Program-made: the position numbers and the translations under genes
Notes under the pieces: model-generated
Database searches by the model: none
Seen by the model: the letters and a program-made list of their open reading frames with translations, nothing else
What the model was told of the DNA's origin: nothing
In this document: piece by piece, positions 34,001-44,427 of the stretch
Layout of the letters: each line of letters starts with the position of its first letter
How positions within the stretch are numbered: the stretch's first letter is position 1
Assembly: GCF_002240415.1 (NCBI RefSeq)
Contig: NZ_CP020028.1
Coordinates: forward strand, 4,117,501 to 4,181,500
Origin: Paenibacillus kribbensis
Lineage (GTDB): Bacteria > Bacillota > Bacilli > Paenibacillales > Paenibacillaceae
Reading direction: 5' to 3'
Length of the DNA: 64,000 bases

Positions 34001-35524
34001 ATGGGCAAGAATAACAGCGAATTACTGTTTTCAACAGAGCGTGTTTCAACAGAGCACGTTTCGACCGATCAGTCCTTAAAGCTGTATGAGCAGGTCATTC
34101 ATTATGTAATTGTGCGGATTGATCGCGGGGACTGGCCAGCAGACGTTAAATTGCCTTCTGTACGAAGCTTGGCTCAGGAATTGGGTGTGCATCGGTTAAC
34201 CGTCTTCCGGGCATATCAGGAGTTAAAGCAGCAGGGGCGTATCTATGTAAAGGATAAATCAGGGTATTACGCTCATGCTTCCCATGCAACCGGACTAAAA
34301 AAGTTTGCTGCCTACTCTGAATGTTCATCCATACAACGAGGCTTGTACTCGGAATCTGCCCACGCGGCTGATGATCCGTCTGTTTCCGCCTGGAGGGGGA
34401 TGGATGGACTTACCCGTGTTCAGTCCGTCAACGCCGATTTCCAATTTTCCAAAGCGCTAATAGACCCGTCTCTCCTGCCCAACCGCTATTGGGGAGAATT
34501 AATGGTGCAGGTTTTTGAAAAGCATCCGAAAGTGGCCGCTACCTATTCTTCTGTACAAGGGGATGCTGAGCTTCGTGCTGCCATGGCCCAGCATTTTAGC
34601 GCGGATAAGCATTTTGCTTTATCAACGGACGAAGTGCTGATTACCTCCGGCGCACAGCAAGCCATCGATTTGATTTCCCGATCTCTGATCCGTACAGGGG
34701 ACCGTGTATTAATCGAACGTCCTGCCTATGGCCCTGCCATGGAAATATTCCGTAGACAAGGCGCGCGGCTGACGATGACGGATATTCGACCGGAAGGTTA
34801 TGATATGGACCAGATTGAATGGTGCATGAAAACAGAAAAACCACGTCTCTTTTATATGAATCCGACATTCCACAATCCGACCGGTTTTACGGTACCCGAT
34901 GAGCAGCGCAAACAGCTGCCCGAACTGGCCGAGCGCTACGGCTGCCTCATTGTCGAGGATGACAGCACCTATGACATCAGCTTTGGGCAAAAGCCGCCTT
35001 CTCCAATATTCGCCTATGATATCTCGGGAAGCGTCGTCTACATTCGCAGCTACAGTAAATATGTCGCACCCGGTCTGCGAATCGCAGCCGTGGCCTGTCG
35101 GCGTCAGCTCATGCATAGCCTGCTAAGCGTCAAAGCGTTGGTGGACAACGGATCGCCGCTGCTGAATCAAAAGCTGTTTTTACAATACTTTCAATCTCCA
35201 CGTATGCAGCAGCATATTAAAAAGCTATGTATTGCGCTCCAGATTCGTAAGGAAACGATGGAAGACTGTCTCCGCGATTCCGGCTGGACATGGACCAGCC
35301 CATCAGGAGGACTCAGCCTGTGGCTCCAGTTGCCTTCTGAGCTGAAACCCAATGAACTGCTTGCCAAAAGCATACAGGAGTCCATTTCCTTTGTACCAGG
35401 GAATGTATTTGATCCCGTTGGCGCAGAGGGTAAAACGCATATACGGCTGTCCTATTCATACGCCAACGAGCTGCAAATCCAAGAAGGTATCTCCAGACTT
35501 CTTCGCATCAGCCAGTCGATGTAA
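34001..35524 (+). CDS. MocR-type transcription regulator (GntR + aminotransferase domain)
   Basis: AAAGGAG precedes the ATG at 34001. The 507 residues contain a GntR-family winged helix (about 20-90, LPSVRSLAQELGVHRLTVFRAYQEL) and a fold-type I aminotransferase domain (about 140-500) with DDSTYDI and the PLP lysine in RSYSKYVAPGLRIA. MocR proteins sense PLP or an aminated ligand and regulate a neighbouring gene, here most likely the divergent EamA transporter. The first 20 residues contain an S-T-E-rich near-duplicated stretch. Confidence 0.92.
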   Translation: MGKNNSELLFSTERVSTEHVSTDQSLKLYEQVIHYVIVRIDRGDWPADVKLPSVRSLAQELGVHRLTVFRAYQELKQQGRIYVKDKSGYYAHASHATGLKKFAAYSECSSIQRGLYSESAHAADDPSVSAWRGMDGLTRVQSVNADFQFSKALIDPSLLPNRYWGELMVQVFEKHPKVAATYSSVQGDAELRAAMAQHFSADKHFALSTDEVLITSGAQQAIDLISRSLIRTGDRVLIERPAYGPAMEIFRRQGARLTMTDIRPEGYDMDQIEWCMKTEKPRLFYMNPTFHNPTGFTVPDEQRKQLPELAERYGCLIVEDDSTYDISFGQKPPSPIFAYDISGSVVYIRSYSKYVAPGLRIAAVACRRQLMHSLLSVKALVDNGSPLLNQKLFLQYFQSPRMQQHIKKLCIALQIRKETMEDCLRDSGWTWTSPSGGLSLWLQLPSELKPNELLAKSIQESISFVPGNVFDPVGAEGKTHIRLSYSYANELQIQEGISRLLRISQSM

Positions 35525-35533
35525 TGGATATCG

Positions 35534-36304
35534 CTATTCTAGCGGCAGGCTCATGCCGGTCTGTGCCAAGCGAATCCCTTCCGGAAGCCCGTAGTTGCGT
35601 GTGACATCCACATCATGGGACATATGTGTGAATACCGTACGATCAGGCTCAAGCCTTCCTACAAGCTCCTGCGCCTCCAGCATGTCATATACCGAGCGGG
35701 TCGAATACTCGGCCTCCTCATGATAAAAGCTCGTTCCCAGCACGAGTAAATTCAGATTATGCAAGGGCAGGATTTCTGCCTCATTCAATCCAATCGAATC
35801 TGAACAATAGGCCCACGAGAAGCCGTCCTTTTCCAGTCGATAAGCGTAAGCGTATCCGTTCTTGCCGTGATTCACACGCCAGCCTCGAATATTCCACCCG
35901 GCAAGCTGGGCTCCCTGATCGACTGGGATGAGATCCAGATGTCCAGATAGCCAGGAAAATTGACGCAGAATCGTGTCAATCACTTCCTGTGGAGCGTACA
36001 AGCGGCCTCTATTGCCAGTCCAGCGACAGGCATCCGCCCACTCCGGCAATCCTCCAATATGATCAAAATGGGCATGTGTAACGAGGATCGTACGGATGAA
36101 GCGGAGACCCCGCAATTCCAGCTGTCTGCGCCAGTCCGGGCCACAATCAATCATAAAGTCCTCCGTATCGCTTTCGATCAGGACAGACGATCTCAGCCTT
36201 ACATTCGCCCCCGTCGAGCGGGCCTCTGTGCATACGGGACAATCACAATATACACGCGGAACACCCATCGCATCCCCCGTGCCAAGAAAAATAAGCCGAT
36301 TCAT
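35534..36304 (-). CDS. PhnP-like metallo-beta-lactamase fold hydrolase
   Basis: The 256-residue protein shows the PhnP-type start FLGTGDAMGVPRVYCDCPVC with a structural zinc site (CDCPVC), the HxHxDH motif THAHFDHIGG at about 76, DCGPDW and HMSHDVD near the C-terminus. PhnP hydrolyses cyclic ribose phosphates from phosphonate breakdown, but no phosphonate genes are nearby, so a general phosphodiesterase role is as likely. GGAG is eight bases upstream. It is convergent with the MocR gene, with only nine bases between stops. Confidence 0.88.
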   Translation of the reverse strand: MNRLIFLGTGDAMGVPRVYCDCPVCTEARSTGANVRLRSSVLIESDTEDFMIDCGPDWRRQLELRGLRFIRTILVTHAHFDHIGGLPEWADACRWTGNRGRLYAPQEVIDTILRQFSWLSGHLDLIPVDQGAQLAGWNIRGWRVNHGKNGYAYAYRLEKDGFSWAYCSDSIGLNEAEILPLHNLNLLVLGTSFYHEEAEYSTRSVYDMLEAQELVGRLEPDRTVFTHMSHDVDVTRNYGLPEGIRLAQTGMSLPLE

Positions 36305-36476
36305 GAATTATACTCCTATCTATCTGAATGGTTATATTACTATTATAGCGAATATACCAATTCTGCGTAAATCGTCTGCGTAAATCCTTCCATCTCCAAC
36401 GCCAAAAGGAGCATGCCCCAAGCCGTGAAATCAGGCCGGACATCCCCTCATGCGTGATTGCTATACTTGTGAACTT

Positions 36477-37538
36477 TTAAATCACTATAGGCATTGGATC
36501 TTTCTTCAGGCGATTTTCCACCATCCAGCTCGACTGGTCATTATACAGATAGGCCCGATGTACCAGCACTCGCACCTGCTGACCGGGCTCCAGTGTAGAC
36601 TTTTCCAGCGAACGGTACGTCATAAGCCGCTGATCGCCGACCTGCACTTCAACCATCCATTCACTTCCCCGAAAATGCAAATGCTTCACGATGCCTTCCT
36701 CGGTCGCTGACAGAAGCGCAAACTCTTCACTAGGCCCGACATCAATATACTCCGGCCGGATCAAGGCACGCACGCCTGCTCCAGCAGCTTCCTCGAAGCC
36801 TTTAAGACTGGATGCCTGTTCGATCACTGTCGATTCACCAATAAAAGAAGCAACGAACGGCGTACCCGGTTTTTTATAAATATCCCAAGGCGTTCCCTTC
36901 TGCTCCAGCCGCCCTTGATTAATGACCATAATTTCATCTGCTACCTCAATCGCCTCATCCTGATCATGAGTGACGAAAATGGAGGTAATGCCCACCCGTT
37001 CAATCAACTCACGCAGCCAGCTTCGCAGCTCCTGACGGATCTTGGCGTCAATAGCTGCAAAAGGCTCATCCAGCAACAGCAACTGAGGCTCCGGCGCCAG
37101 AGCACGCGCAAAAGCAACCCGCTGCCGCTGCCCGCCTGACAACTGGTGCGGATAACGATGCTCGAAGCCTTTGAGCCCGGTCAGCTCGACCAGTTCTGTG
37201 ACTCGCTCCTTGATATGGGTTTTGGAGCTTTTTTTCACTTTTAGACCAAAGGCAATGTTGTCATACACGCTCATGTGCTTAAACAAAGCATAGTTTTGAA
37301 AGACAAAGCCGATTCCGCGCTCCTGCGGGGCCAGATCGTTCACTCTTTTCCCGTGAAAATGGATCTCCCCGGCATCTGGCTGCTCCAGCCCCGCCAAAAT
37401 GCGTAGAATGGAGGTTTTGCCGCCACCACTCGGACCGAGTAAACCAATTAAATGGCCTGTCTGAATATCAAAAGATACGTCCTTTACCGCATGAAAATTG
37501 CCGAAATGCTTGTTCAATCCCCTTACTTCCACATGCAT
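36477..37538 (-). CDS. cysA: Sulfate/molybdate-type ABC transporter ATPase
   Basis: The 353 residues carry Walker A GPSGGGKTS, Q-loop VFQNYALFKHMSV, signature LSGGQRQRVAFARAL, Walker B LLLLDEPFAAID and a switch His, then a C-terminal TOBE-type domain (about 240-353) with ALIRPEYIDVG. The IRQELRSWLRELI segment is typical of CysA. No permease or binding-protein genes lie next to it, so it is an orphan here. The 200 bases upstream show no S-box. Substrate assignment is by similarity only. Confidence 0.85.
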   Translation of the reverse strand: MHVEVRGLNKHFGNFHAVKDVSFDIQTGHLIGLLGPSGGGKTSILRILAGLEQPDAGEIHFHGKRVNDLAPQERGIGFVFQNYALFKHMSVYDNIAFGLKVKKSSKTHIKERVTELVELTGLKGFEHRYPHQLSGGQRQRVAFARALAPEPQLLLLDEPFAAIDAKIRQELRSWLRELIERVGITSIFVTHDQDEAIEVADEIMVINQGRLEQKGTPWDIYKKPGTPFVASFIGESTVIEQASSLKGFEEAAGAGVRALIRPEYIDVGPSEEFALLSATEEGIVKHLHFRGSEWMVEVQVGDQRLMTYRSLEKSTLEPGQQVRVLVHRAYLYNDQSSWMVENRLKKDPMPIVI

Positions 37539-37740
37539 ATCCGTACACTTCCTTTCCGCTTCTGAACCTGTTTTAGGAACAGCAGCAGCCTTGCTTTTCG
37601 CAAAGCGCGTACCTCATTTAAATTCATTCAATTATTCCAATGTCTATACTATGTTTTTCTTATGTGATACTTTATCAAAGGAAAGCTTTTGTCGTCAACT
37701 CTATATATTAGGTTGAGTGTTAAAAGGGCTGACAGGCCAT

Positions 37741-37784
37741 AAAAAAAGACGATGATGTTCTCCTCCTGGATTCATCATCGTCTG
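37741..37784 (-). terminator. Terminator of the yigZ-TetR unit
   Basis: CAGACGATGATG pairs with CATCATCGTC, followed by seven Ts on the minus strand. It starts at the stop of the 39-codon ORF. Confidence 0.88.
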
Positions 37785-37904
37785 TTAAATTCTTAGTCGC
37801 TTTCGCAAAGTAACGTAATGATTAGTCACCGTCTTGAAGCACGTATACCCAAATAAGCGCCCTACAAGTACATAGCCAAGGCATGTGAATGCAGGTGCGC
37901 TCAT
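37785..37904 (-). CDS. Candidate 39-aa small protein coupled to TetR
   Basis: The ATG overlaps the TGA stop of the TetR gene (ATGA), and the TAA lies right at the terminator hairpin, so the ORF fills the space exactly. The predicted product has a hydrophobic first half (CLGYVLVGRLFGY) and a basic end (VTLRKRLRI), which would suit a small membrane-associated peptide. There is no separate ribosome site; translation would be by reinitiation. It may also be chance. I recognise no family. Confidence 0.35.
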   Translation of the reverse strand: MSAPAFTCLGYVLVGRLFGYTCFKTVTNHYVTLRKRLRI

Positions 37905-38482
37905 AGGTTTCTGCACAACAGCTTTACATGTGATAAAGCAGCGGGTCTGATCTCTTCAAAGGTTAAACCATCCTGGATATAAAATGACACAAAGCCGTGC
38001 ATGGATAAAAACAGGCTTTTCGGCACCCATGAGCACGCTGCCTCCGAATGCCCCTGATCATTCAATTCCTGACGGATCATGGACGCAAACAATTCCACAC
38101 AACGATTTTGCTCTGTGCGACAATATGCAAGCAATTCTTCATCGTGCATCATAAACATAATTTCGTACTGATAAGGATTTTCCAAGCCAAAACGGATGAA
38201 TTCCAGCATCAGGTACTCCAGTCTGCTCAAGCCGCCCTCAGGCGTACCTGTTGCTGATTGCAGCAAAATTCCGCGCAATGTATTAAAATCCTCAATTACA
38301 ATGGCGTAGAACAGTTCAGCCTTCTCTTTAAAATGATAATATAACGAACCATGACTGTAACCCAGATGCTGGCCAATGCTGCGCATTGAAATCGCACGGT
38401 AGCCCTTGGTAATAAACAAGTGCCTGGCCGCTTCCAGAATCCGCCCTCTTGACAACTCCTGTTCCACTGCTCTTCTAGCCAT
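37901..38482 (-). CDS. TetR-family transcriptional regulator
   Basis: The 193 residues have an N-terminal helix-turn-helix (about 12-58, RGRILEAARHLFITKGYRAISMRSIGQ in two pieces, then GYSHGSLYYHFKEK) and an all-helical ligand domain. The gene lies five bases after yigZ on the same strand, with GGGG ten bases before the ATG, so both are probably cotranscribed. Its target is unknown; the only other member of the unit is the 39-codon ORF downstream. Confidence 0.9.
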   Translation of the reverse strand: MARRAVEQELSRGRILEAARHLFITKGYRAISMRSIGQHLGYSHGSLYYHFKEKAELFYAIVIEDFNTLRGILLQSATGTPEGGLSRLEYLMLEFIRFGLENPYQYEIMFMMHDEELLAYCRTEQNRCVELFASMIRQELNDQGHSEAACSWVPKSLFLSMHGFVSFYIQDGLTFEEIRPAALSHVKLLCRNL

Positions 38483-38487
38483 ATTAT

Positions 38488-39120
38488 TTATTCCCCTTCA
38501 ATAAAGTAAAGCTGCTCTCCCTCCGACACAAGTGATTGCCCCTGTGTCAAGTCTGTTATCCAGTTGCTGAAGGATTCAGCATCACCAGCCAGCGGCAGAC
38601 AGGTTAACGTAACTTTATCCGTAAATATGGTTTCTCCAGTACGGATGCTGCGATTCCGTAATTCATTTTCAACTTTACCCAACCAAGTATAATCCAATTC
38701 CACAAAAATTTCACGATGCAGCACACGCGTAATCGCATCGCCTGCCTCGATGGCTGCAACAGCACCGTCTGAGTAGGCACGAATCAGACCGCCTGCTCCC
38801 AGCATAATACCACCAAAGTAACGGGTAACGACAATCGCCACATTTTTCAGCTTCTGATTACGGATCACCTCCAAAATGGGCTTCCCAGCCGTGCCACTCG
38901 GTTCTCCATCATCCGATTGCTTCTGGATTTCGTCTCTTTCACCAATCATGTAAGCTGAACAATTGTGGGTTGCATTCCAGTGCTCTTTTTTGATGCGTTC
39001 TATGAAAGCCGTGGCTTCTTCCTCGGTTTGAACAGGCTGAATATGGCCGATAAAACGGGATTTACGGATCACAATCTCCTTGCTGCCGGAACCGCGTACG
39101 GTTCGGTATTGTTCCAACAT
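38488..39120 (-). CDS. yigZ: YigZ/IMPACT family protein
   Basis: The 210 residues comprise the UPF0029 N-terminal domain (about 10-125) with HNCSAYMIGE, DDGEPSGTAGKPILEV and VTRYFGGIMLGAGGLIRAY, all hallmarks, and a C-terminal DUF1949 domain (about 135-200). The biochemical role in bacteria is unsettled; the eukaryotic relative IMPACT modulates translation through GCN1. GGAAGGG lies upstream of the ATG. Confidence 0.93.
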   Translation of the reverse strand: MLEQYRTVRGSGSKEIVIRKSRFIGHIQPVQTEEEATAFIERIKKEHWNATHNCSAYMIGERDEIQKQSDDGEPSGTAGKPILEVIRNQKLKNVAIVVTRYFGGIMLGAGGLIRAYSDGAVAAIEAGDAITRVLHREIFVELDYTWLGKVENELRNRSIRTGETIFTDKVTLTCLPLAGDAESFSNWITDLTQGQSLVSEGEQLYFIEGE

Positions 39121-39149
39121 ATTACGTATACCCTTCCTTACTTCATTTT

Positions 39150-39197
39150 ACAAGAAAGCAGTCCCCCGCTTCTGGCAGCCGGCGAACTGCTTTCCTG
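39150..39197 (-). terminator. Terminator of pgi
   Basis: GGAAAGCAGT pairs with ACTGCTTTC on the minus strand, followed by TTGT, 70-120 bases after the pgi stop. Confidence 0.65.
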
Positions 39198-39268
39198 TAC
39201 TTTATCTGAGGCTACAACCTATGATACTCTGCCTGAAACCCTACTTCGGATCAGAGATTCCAGTTTCC

Positions 39269-40624
39269 TTATTCGGACAATCTCGCTTCAAGCTCAGCTT
39301 TTTGTTTTTCGAAGCCCGGCTTGCCGAGCAGCGCAAACATATTCTTCTTGTACGCTTCTACGCCCGGTTGATCGAACGGATTTACGCCCAGCAAGTAGCC
39401 GCTGATGCCGCAAGCTTTTTCGAAGAAATAAGCCAGATACCCGAAGGAGTAAGGGCTCAGATCAGGAATATTTACAATCAGGTTTGGCACTTGTCCGTCT
39501 GTGTGAGCCAGCAACGTACCCTGGAATGCTTTTTTGTTTACAAAATCCACAGTTTTGCCTGCCAGGAAGTTGAGTCCGTCCAGATCATCCTGATCCGCCT
39601 CAATAGTGATGTGACTAGGCACATTTTCTACCTGGATAACTGTTTCGAAAATGTTGCGGCTGCCTTCCTGAATGAATTGTCCCATGGAGTGCAGGTCTGT
39701 CGAGAAATCCACGGATGCAGGATAGATGCCTTTATAATCCTTGCCTTCGCTTTCGCCGTACAGCTGTTTCCACCACTCGGATACGAAATGCAGGGAAGGC
39801 TCATAGTTTACGAGAATTTCAATGGCTTTGCCTTTACGGTACAAAGCGTTGCGAACGGCTGCATATTGATAAGCCTCGTTCTCAGCTACGTTCGGGTTGC
39901 TGTACTCTTTGGATGCGTCTGCCGCTCCTTGCATCATTTCCTCAATGTTAATGCCAGCTGTAGCAATCGGCAGCAAGCCTACTGCTGTCAGTACAGAGTA
40001 ACGGCCACCTACATCATCAGGAATAATGAAGGACTCATAGCCTTCTTCGTTAGCGAGTTTTTTCAGAGCGCCGCGTTCTTTATCTGTTGTTGCGTAGATA
40101 CGTTTGCGCGCTTCTTCTTTACCGTATTTTTTCTCCAGAGCCGCACGGAATACGCGGAAAGCGATAGCTGGCTCAGTAGTCGTACCTGATTTGGAAATAA
40201 CATTGACGGAGAAGTCTTTTCCTTCAATCAGTTCCAACAGATGATTCATATATGTAGAGCTGATGTTGTTGCCTGCGAAAAAGATAGCCGGACCTTTGCG
40301 TTGGTCTTTGGACAATGCATTGTAGAAAGAATGCGACAGCATCTCAATTGCAGCACGTGCTCCAAGGTAAGAACCACCGATACCGATGACGATCAGTACT
40401 TCGGAATCGCTTTGGATTTTAGCTGCAGCCTTTTGGATACGCGCGAATTCTTCTTTATCATAATTGGTAGGCAGGTCAATCCAGCCCAGGAAATCGGAGC
40501 CTACACCTGTTTGGTTGTGCAGTTGCTCATGAGCCAGCTTGATGGGCTCTGCAAAATAATCAATTTCGTGCTGACCTACGAAGGAGAGTGCTTTAGTGTA
40601 ATCAAAAATAACTTTTTTAGACAT
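39269..40624 (-). CDS. pgi: Glucose-6-phosphate isomerase
   Basis: The 451 residues are the length of the Bacillus-type enzyme. It shows [11 protein letters not shown] (about 80), [27 protein letters not shown] and FNPF-like [12 protein letters not shown] with the catalytic residues near the C-terminus. It interconverts glucose-6-phosphate and fructose-6-phosphate in glycolysis. AGGAGG lies upstream. It is monocistronic, with a terminator after it. Confidence 0.97.
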   Translation of the reverse strand: MSKKVIFDYTKALSFVGQHEIDYFAEPIKLAHEQLHNQTGVGSDFLGWIDLPTNYDKEEFARIQKAAAKIQSDSEVLIVIGIGGSYLGARAAIEMLSHSFYNALSKDQRKGPAIFFAGNNISSTYMNHLLELIEGKDFSVNVISKSGTTTEPAIAFRVFRAALEKKYGKEEARKRIYATTDKERGALKKLANEEGYESFIIPDDVGGRYSVLTAVGLLPIATAGINIEEMMQGAADASKEYSNPNVAENEAYQYAAVRNALYRKGKAIEILVNYEPSLHFVSEWWKQLYGESEGKDYKGIYPASVDFSTDLHSMGQFIQEGSRNIFETVIQVENVPSHITIEADQDDLDGLNFLAGKTVDFVNKKAFQGTLLAHTDGQVPNLIVNIPDLSPYSFGYLAYFFEKACGISGYLLGVNPFDQPGVEAYKKNMFALLGKPGFEKQKAELEARLSE

Positions 40625-40873
40625 GTTTGGAACCTCCTGTTTGGTATTACTAAGACCATGAATACGAACATAAGGACTTAGGAATAGGATACTTTAATTT
40701 GCAGGGCCTGACAAGCTTGCGTTACCTGTATGTCGAGTGCCTTGACAGGCCCATGTGGTAGATAGGGTGGCATGACAGTGCTACAATAAACTAAGATCAA
40801 CCTGTTAAACATTCATTTCAAGCCGAATTCGCTCTTATCGGACGCTATCCTCCAACAAGAAAGGTGATTAGCA

Positions 40874-41773
40874 ATGAAAAACATCGGATTTATCGGACTG
40901 GGCACCATGGGCGCCCCGATGGCATCCAATCTGCTGAAGCAGGGATTTGGAGTCACGGTTTATAACCGTACGGCTTCACGCTGCGAGCCACTGGCAGAAC
41001 AGGGTGCCCGTACAGCTTCAACGCCTCGTGAGGCGGCTGAAGGTCAGCAGCTGGTCATTACCATGGTCAGTGATGATCACTCGATTCGTGACATCTATTA
41101 CGGCGAGGACGGCGTATTTGCCGGTCTTGCGTCTGGCGTAACCGTGATGGACAACAGCACGATTTCACCTGAGCTGGTCAAACAGCTGGCCGCTGAAGCG
41201 GACAAGCTGGGCTGCTCCTTCATTGATGCTCCCGTCACAGGCAGCAAGCCTGCCGCTGTTGACGGAACGCTCGTGTTCATGGTCGGCGGTGACGCGGAAG
41301 CCATCGCGGCACAGTCAGACGTTTTTGACACCTTGGGCAAAAAGGTACTTCATATGGGGCCTAACGGCAGCGGAGCTATAGCCAAGCTCGCTCATAATAC
41401 GATGGTCGGCATTAACAACCTCGCTCTGGCTGAGGGCTTCGCTATCGCCGCCAAATCCGGCATTCCGGCAGACAGCTTCCTTGAGCTGGTTCAGCTCGGA
41501 TCGGCAGGCAGCAAGGCTGCGGAACTGAAAGGACGCAAAATCATCGAGCATGATTTTAGCAACCAGTTCTCACTTGCCTTGATGCTCAAGGACTTGAAGC
41601 TTGCTTCCTCGCTGACCGATAGCCTGTCCATTCCGACACCTATGCTGGCCATTGCCAAAAGCCTGTTTCAAGCCGGGCAAACGCAAGGCTACGGTGACGA
41701 GGACTTGTCTGCTGTCGTGAAGACATATGAAGCATGGATTGGCCGCACCATTGGTGGCAAGCCTCTCGAATAA
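40874..41773 (+). CDS. NAD(P)-dependent beta-hydroxyacid dehydrogenase
   Basis: The 299 residues have a Rossmann start GFIGLGTMGAPMASNLL, the substrate motif DAPVTGSKPAAVDGTL (about 117), the catalytic lysine in AKLAHNTMVGINN (about 171) and the C-terminal KDLKLA motif. Members include 3-hydroxyisobutyrate dehydrogenase, tartronate semialdehyde reductase and glyoxylate/succinic semialdehyde reductases; neighbours give no hint of which. AAAGGTG precedes the ATG. It ends at a strong bidirectional terminator. Confidence 0.92.
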   Translation: MKNIGFIGLGTMGAPMASNLLKQGFGVTVYNRTASRCEPLAEQGARTASTPREAAEGQQLVITMVSDDHSIRDIYYGEDGVFAGLASGVTVMDNSTISPELVKQLAAEADKLGCSFIDAPVTGSKPAAVDGTLVFMVGGDAEAIAAQSDVFDTLGKKVLHMGPNGSGAIAKLAHNTMVGINNLALAEGFAIAAKSGIPADSFLELVQLGSAGSKAAELKGRKIIEHDFSNQFSLALMLKDLKLASSLTDSLSIPTPMLAIAKSLFQAGQTQGYGDEDLSAVVKTYEAWIGRTIGGKPLE

Positions 41774-41806
41774 GCTTTCCTTTTCTTTGCAGTTATACGC
41801 TAGCTT

Positions 41807-41853
41807 AAAGGGTAAGCACACTTGGCTTGAAGTCGCGTGTGCTTACCCTTTTT
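41807..41853. terminator. Bidirectional terminator between the dehydrogenase gene and ppnP
   Basis: AAAGGGTAAGCACAC pairs with GTGTGCTTACCCTTT, with a T-run on the plus strand and AAG/CTTTAAG on the other. Confidence 0.88.
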
Positions 41854-41859
41854 AGCTGG

Positions 41860-42174
41860 TTATTCCGGGTAAGAGCAGCAATAATCAGTCACACTTCGTA
41901 CTTCCAGTTTGAACGAAGACTGCGCAGGTACGTGGAATGTTGCCGTTCCCTGTATTTCCAGCCATTCTTCAGTGCCTGGAAGCAATACTTTCAGATCCCC
42001 TGCCAAAATCTCCATAATCTCACGGGAATCCGTGCCGAATTCGTATGTTCCCGGCAGCATAATCCCCAGTGTAACCTTACTGCCGTCACTCAGAATGACT
42101 GTACGGCTAGTGACCTGGCCGTCATAATATATATTTGCTTTTTTAACTACGCTGACTCCATCAAACTGTGACAT
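41860..42174 (-). CDS. ppnP: Pyrimidine/purine nucleoside phosphorylase (PpnP, DUF1255)
   Basis: The 104-residue single-cupin protein contains the family's [25 protein letters not shown] and [13 protein letters not shown] segments and ends with DYCCSY. PpnP cleaves nucleosides with phosphate to release bases and ribose 1-phosphate. Size and conserved segments match throughout. The gene is monocistronic. Confidence 0.9.
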   Translation of the reverse strand: MSQFDGVSVVKKANIYYDGQVTSRTVILSDGSKVTLGIMLPGTYEFGTDSREIMEILAGDLKVLLPGTEEWLEIQGTATFHVPAQSSFKLEVRSVTDYCCSYPE

Positions 42175-42326
42175 TTTTTATCCCCTCATCTGCTTATCAA
42201 TGGTTGAATGAACATTGTGCATCATAGCATAGATTTAATTCCAGCTTCAGTATGAAAATACACACTGCATCGGCGTATCCTGTACGCTGGATTTTAAAAT
42301 TGTCTTGCAAAATCCCGGTTGTATGA

Positions 42327-42369
42327 AACAAACAGCCGTAAGACCTATCTCAGGTTACGACTGTTTGCT
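42327..42369 (-). terminator. Terminator of tkt
   Basis: CAAACAGTCGTAA pairs with TTACGGCTGTTTG, followed by TTT on the minus strand, 13 bases after the tkt stop. Confidence 0.8.
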
Positions 42370-42381
42370 TTATATATTGTT

Positions 42382-44427
42382 TTATTTCAACAAAGCTTTC
42401 ACACGGTCAACCACATTCTCTACCGTAAAGCCATATTCCTTAATAACGCGGTCGCCAGGGGCAGATGCGCCAAATGTGCTGATACCGAGAATATCGCCTT
42501 GATCGCCGACATATTTTTCCCAGCCCATCGGGTGCGCCATTTCTACAGCCAGACGTGCTTTCACCTCAGGCAGCAGAACGGAATCTTTATATGCTTTGTC
42601 TTGTTTTTCAAACAGATCCCAGCTTGGGAAGCTGATAACACGTACTTGGATACCTTGCTCCGCCAGTGCTTCCTGTGCTTTAACAGCCAGTTGTACTTCG
42701 GAACCTGTAGCCAGAATTTGAGCAACCGGCTTACCGTCCTTCGCATCTGCAACGACATAAGCACCGCGTTTGATACCTTCACGTGCATGCTCAGCAGTAG
42801 CAGCCAGGATTGGCAGGTTTTGACGAGTCAACACCAGAGCAACTGGGTTTTTCTTGTTTTCTAGCGTGTAAGCCCAAGCAGCAGAAGTTTCATTGCCGTC
42901 TGCCGGACGAATGACCGTCAGATTCGGGATAATGCGCAGGGAAGCCAATTGTTCGATCGGCTCATGGGTAGGGCCATCTTCACCCACAGCAATACTGTCG
43001 TGAGTCAGAACATAGGTTACAGGCAATCCCATCAGAGCCGCCAGACGAACAGCCGGACGCAGATAATCCGTAAATACAAAGAATGTACCACCGAATACTT
43101 TTACGCCTTGATGCAGCGCCATACCGTTCATTGCAGCAGCCATACCAAACTCACGGATACCGAAATAGATATTGCGGCCGGCATAGTCTTCTGGCGTAAA
43201 GTTCGTCAGATTGTTCAAGTGTGTCATCGTGGAGCTTTCCAGATCGGCAGATCCGCCTGTCAGAAATGGTACGTTTGGCGCCAGTCCGTTCAATGCATTA
43301 CCAGAAGCTACACGAGTGGAAACGGCTTTGTCTCCAGTCGAGTATTTCGGAAGATCACGGTCCCATCCTTCTGGAAGTTCGCCATTAACAGCTGTTTCGA
43401 ACTGGGCTGCCAAATCAGGGTGAGCCGCTTTGTATTTCGCGAATTGTTCATCCCATGCTTTGTTCGCCGCGATACCGCGTGCTTTTACTTTAGCAAAATG
43501 CTCGCGAACCTCTTGCGGTACATGGAAATCCTCTTCGTATACCCATTTGTAAAATTCTTTAGTCAGCTTGGCTTCTTCTGCACCCAGCGGGGAGCCGTGA
43601 GTACCGCCATGTCCACCTTTACCTTGTTTGTTCGGGCTTCCGTAGCCGATAACTGTTTTCACTTCAATCAACGTAGGACGTGTGGAGTCCCCTTGCGCTT
43701 CTTCAATCGCTTTTTGGATCGCTGGAAGGTCGTTTCCATCCTCTACGCGCAGCACTTGCCAGTTGTAAGCTTCAAAGCGTTTGGCAACACTCTCGGAAGA
43801 AGACAGGTTCAGTTTGCCGTCCAGTGTAATATCATTGGAATCAAACAATACGATCAGCTTGCCCAATTGCAGACGTCCAGCCAGCGAAGCAGCCTCGTGG
43901 GAAATACCTTCCATCAGATCGCCATCGCCACAAATCGCATACGTGAAGTGATCCACAACTTTAAATTCGTCTTTATTGTATGTTGCAGCCAGTTGAGCTT
44001 CAGCCATTGCCATACCTACGGACATGGCCAAGCCTTGTCCCAGAGGTCCTGTCGTAGCATCTACACCAGCGGTGTGTCCAAATTCAGGGTGACCTGGTGT
44101 AAGACTGCCCCATTGACGGAATTGCTTCAGTTCTTCCATAGGCAGATCATAGCCGCTCAGGTGCAGCAAGCTGTACAGCAGCATGGAGCCGTGTCCTGCG
44201 GACAATACAAACCGGTCACGGTTAACCCATGTAGGATGGTCCGGATTATGATTCATGGTTTTAGCAAAAAGTTGGTAGCCCATTGGTGCGGAGCCCATTG
44301 GCATACCCGGATGTCCCGAGTTTGCTTTCTCGATGGCATCAATTGCCAACGTACGAATAGTTGTGATGGACAAATTGTCGATCGTGGAGTTTTCATCCTT
44401 TTGAATCGCTTGATTCTGGTCAGTCAT
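42382..44427 (-). CDS. tkt: Transketolase
   Basis: The start at 44427 has GAGGAGG seven bases upstream. The 681 residues show [20 protein letters not shown] at the N-terminus, the thiamine diphosphate motif [18 protein letters not shown], the central pyrimidine domain with [16 protein letters not shown] and the C-terminal domain with the TGSEVQLAV loop. It transfers two-carbon units in the pentose phosphate pathway. The gene stands alone between its promoter region and a terminator. Confidence 0.97.
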   Translation of the reverse strand: MTDQNQAIQKDENSTIDNLSITTIRTLAIDAIEKANSGHPGMPMGSAPMGYQLFAKTMNHNPDHPTWVNRDRFVLSAGHGSMLLYSLLHLSGYDLPMEELKQFRQWGSLTPGHPEFGHTAGVDATTGPLGQGLAMSVGMAMAEAQLAATYNKDEFKVVDHFTYAICGDGDLMEGISHEAASLAGRLQLGKLIVLFDSNDITLDGKLNLSSSESVAKRFEAYNWQVLRVEDGNDLPAIQKAIEEAQGDSTRPTLIEVKTVIGYGSPNKQGKGGHGGTHGSPLGAEEAKLTKEFYKWVYEEDFHVPQEVREHFAKVKARGIAANKAWDEQFAKYKAAHPDLAAQFETAVNGELPEGWDRDLPKYSTGDKAVSTRVASGNALNGLAPNVPFLTGGSADLESSTMTHLNNLTNFTPEDYAGRNIYFGIREFGMAAAMNGMALHQGVKVFGGTFFVFTDYLRPAVRLAALMGLPVTYVLTHDSIAVGEDGPTHEPIEQLASLRIIPNLTVIRPADGNETSAAWAYTLENKKNPVALVLTRQNLPILAATAEHAREGIKRGAYVVADAKDGKPVAQILATGSEVQLAVKAQEALAEQGIQVRVISFPSWDLFEKQDKAYKDSVLLPEVKARLAVEMAHPMGWEKYVGDQGDILGISTFGASAPGDRVIKEYGFTVENVVDRVKALLK

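Noticed and set aside
37539..37740. Possible S-box or cysteine regulator site before cysA
   Set aside because: No S-box stems could be traced; only AT-rich sequence without a convincing repeat.
39080..40189. 369-codon plus-strand frame opposite pgi
   Set aside because: Antisense to pgi and yigZ; no domain, no ribosome site.
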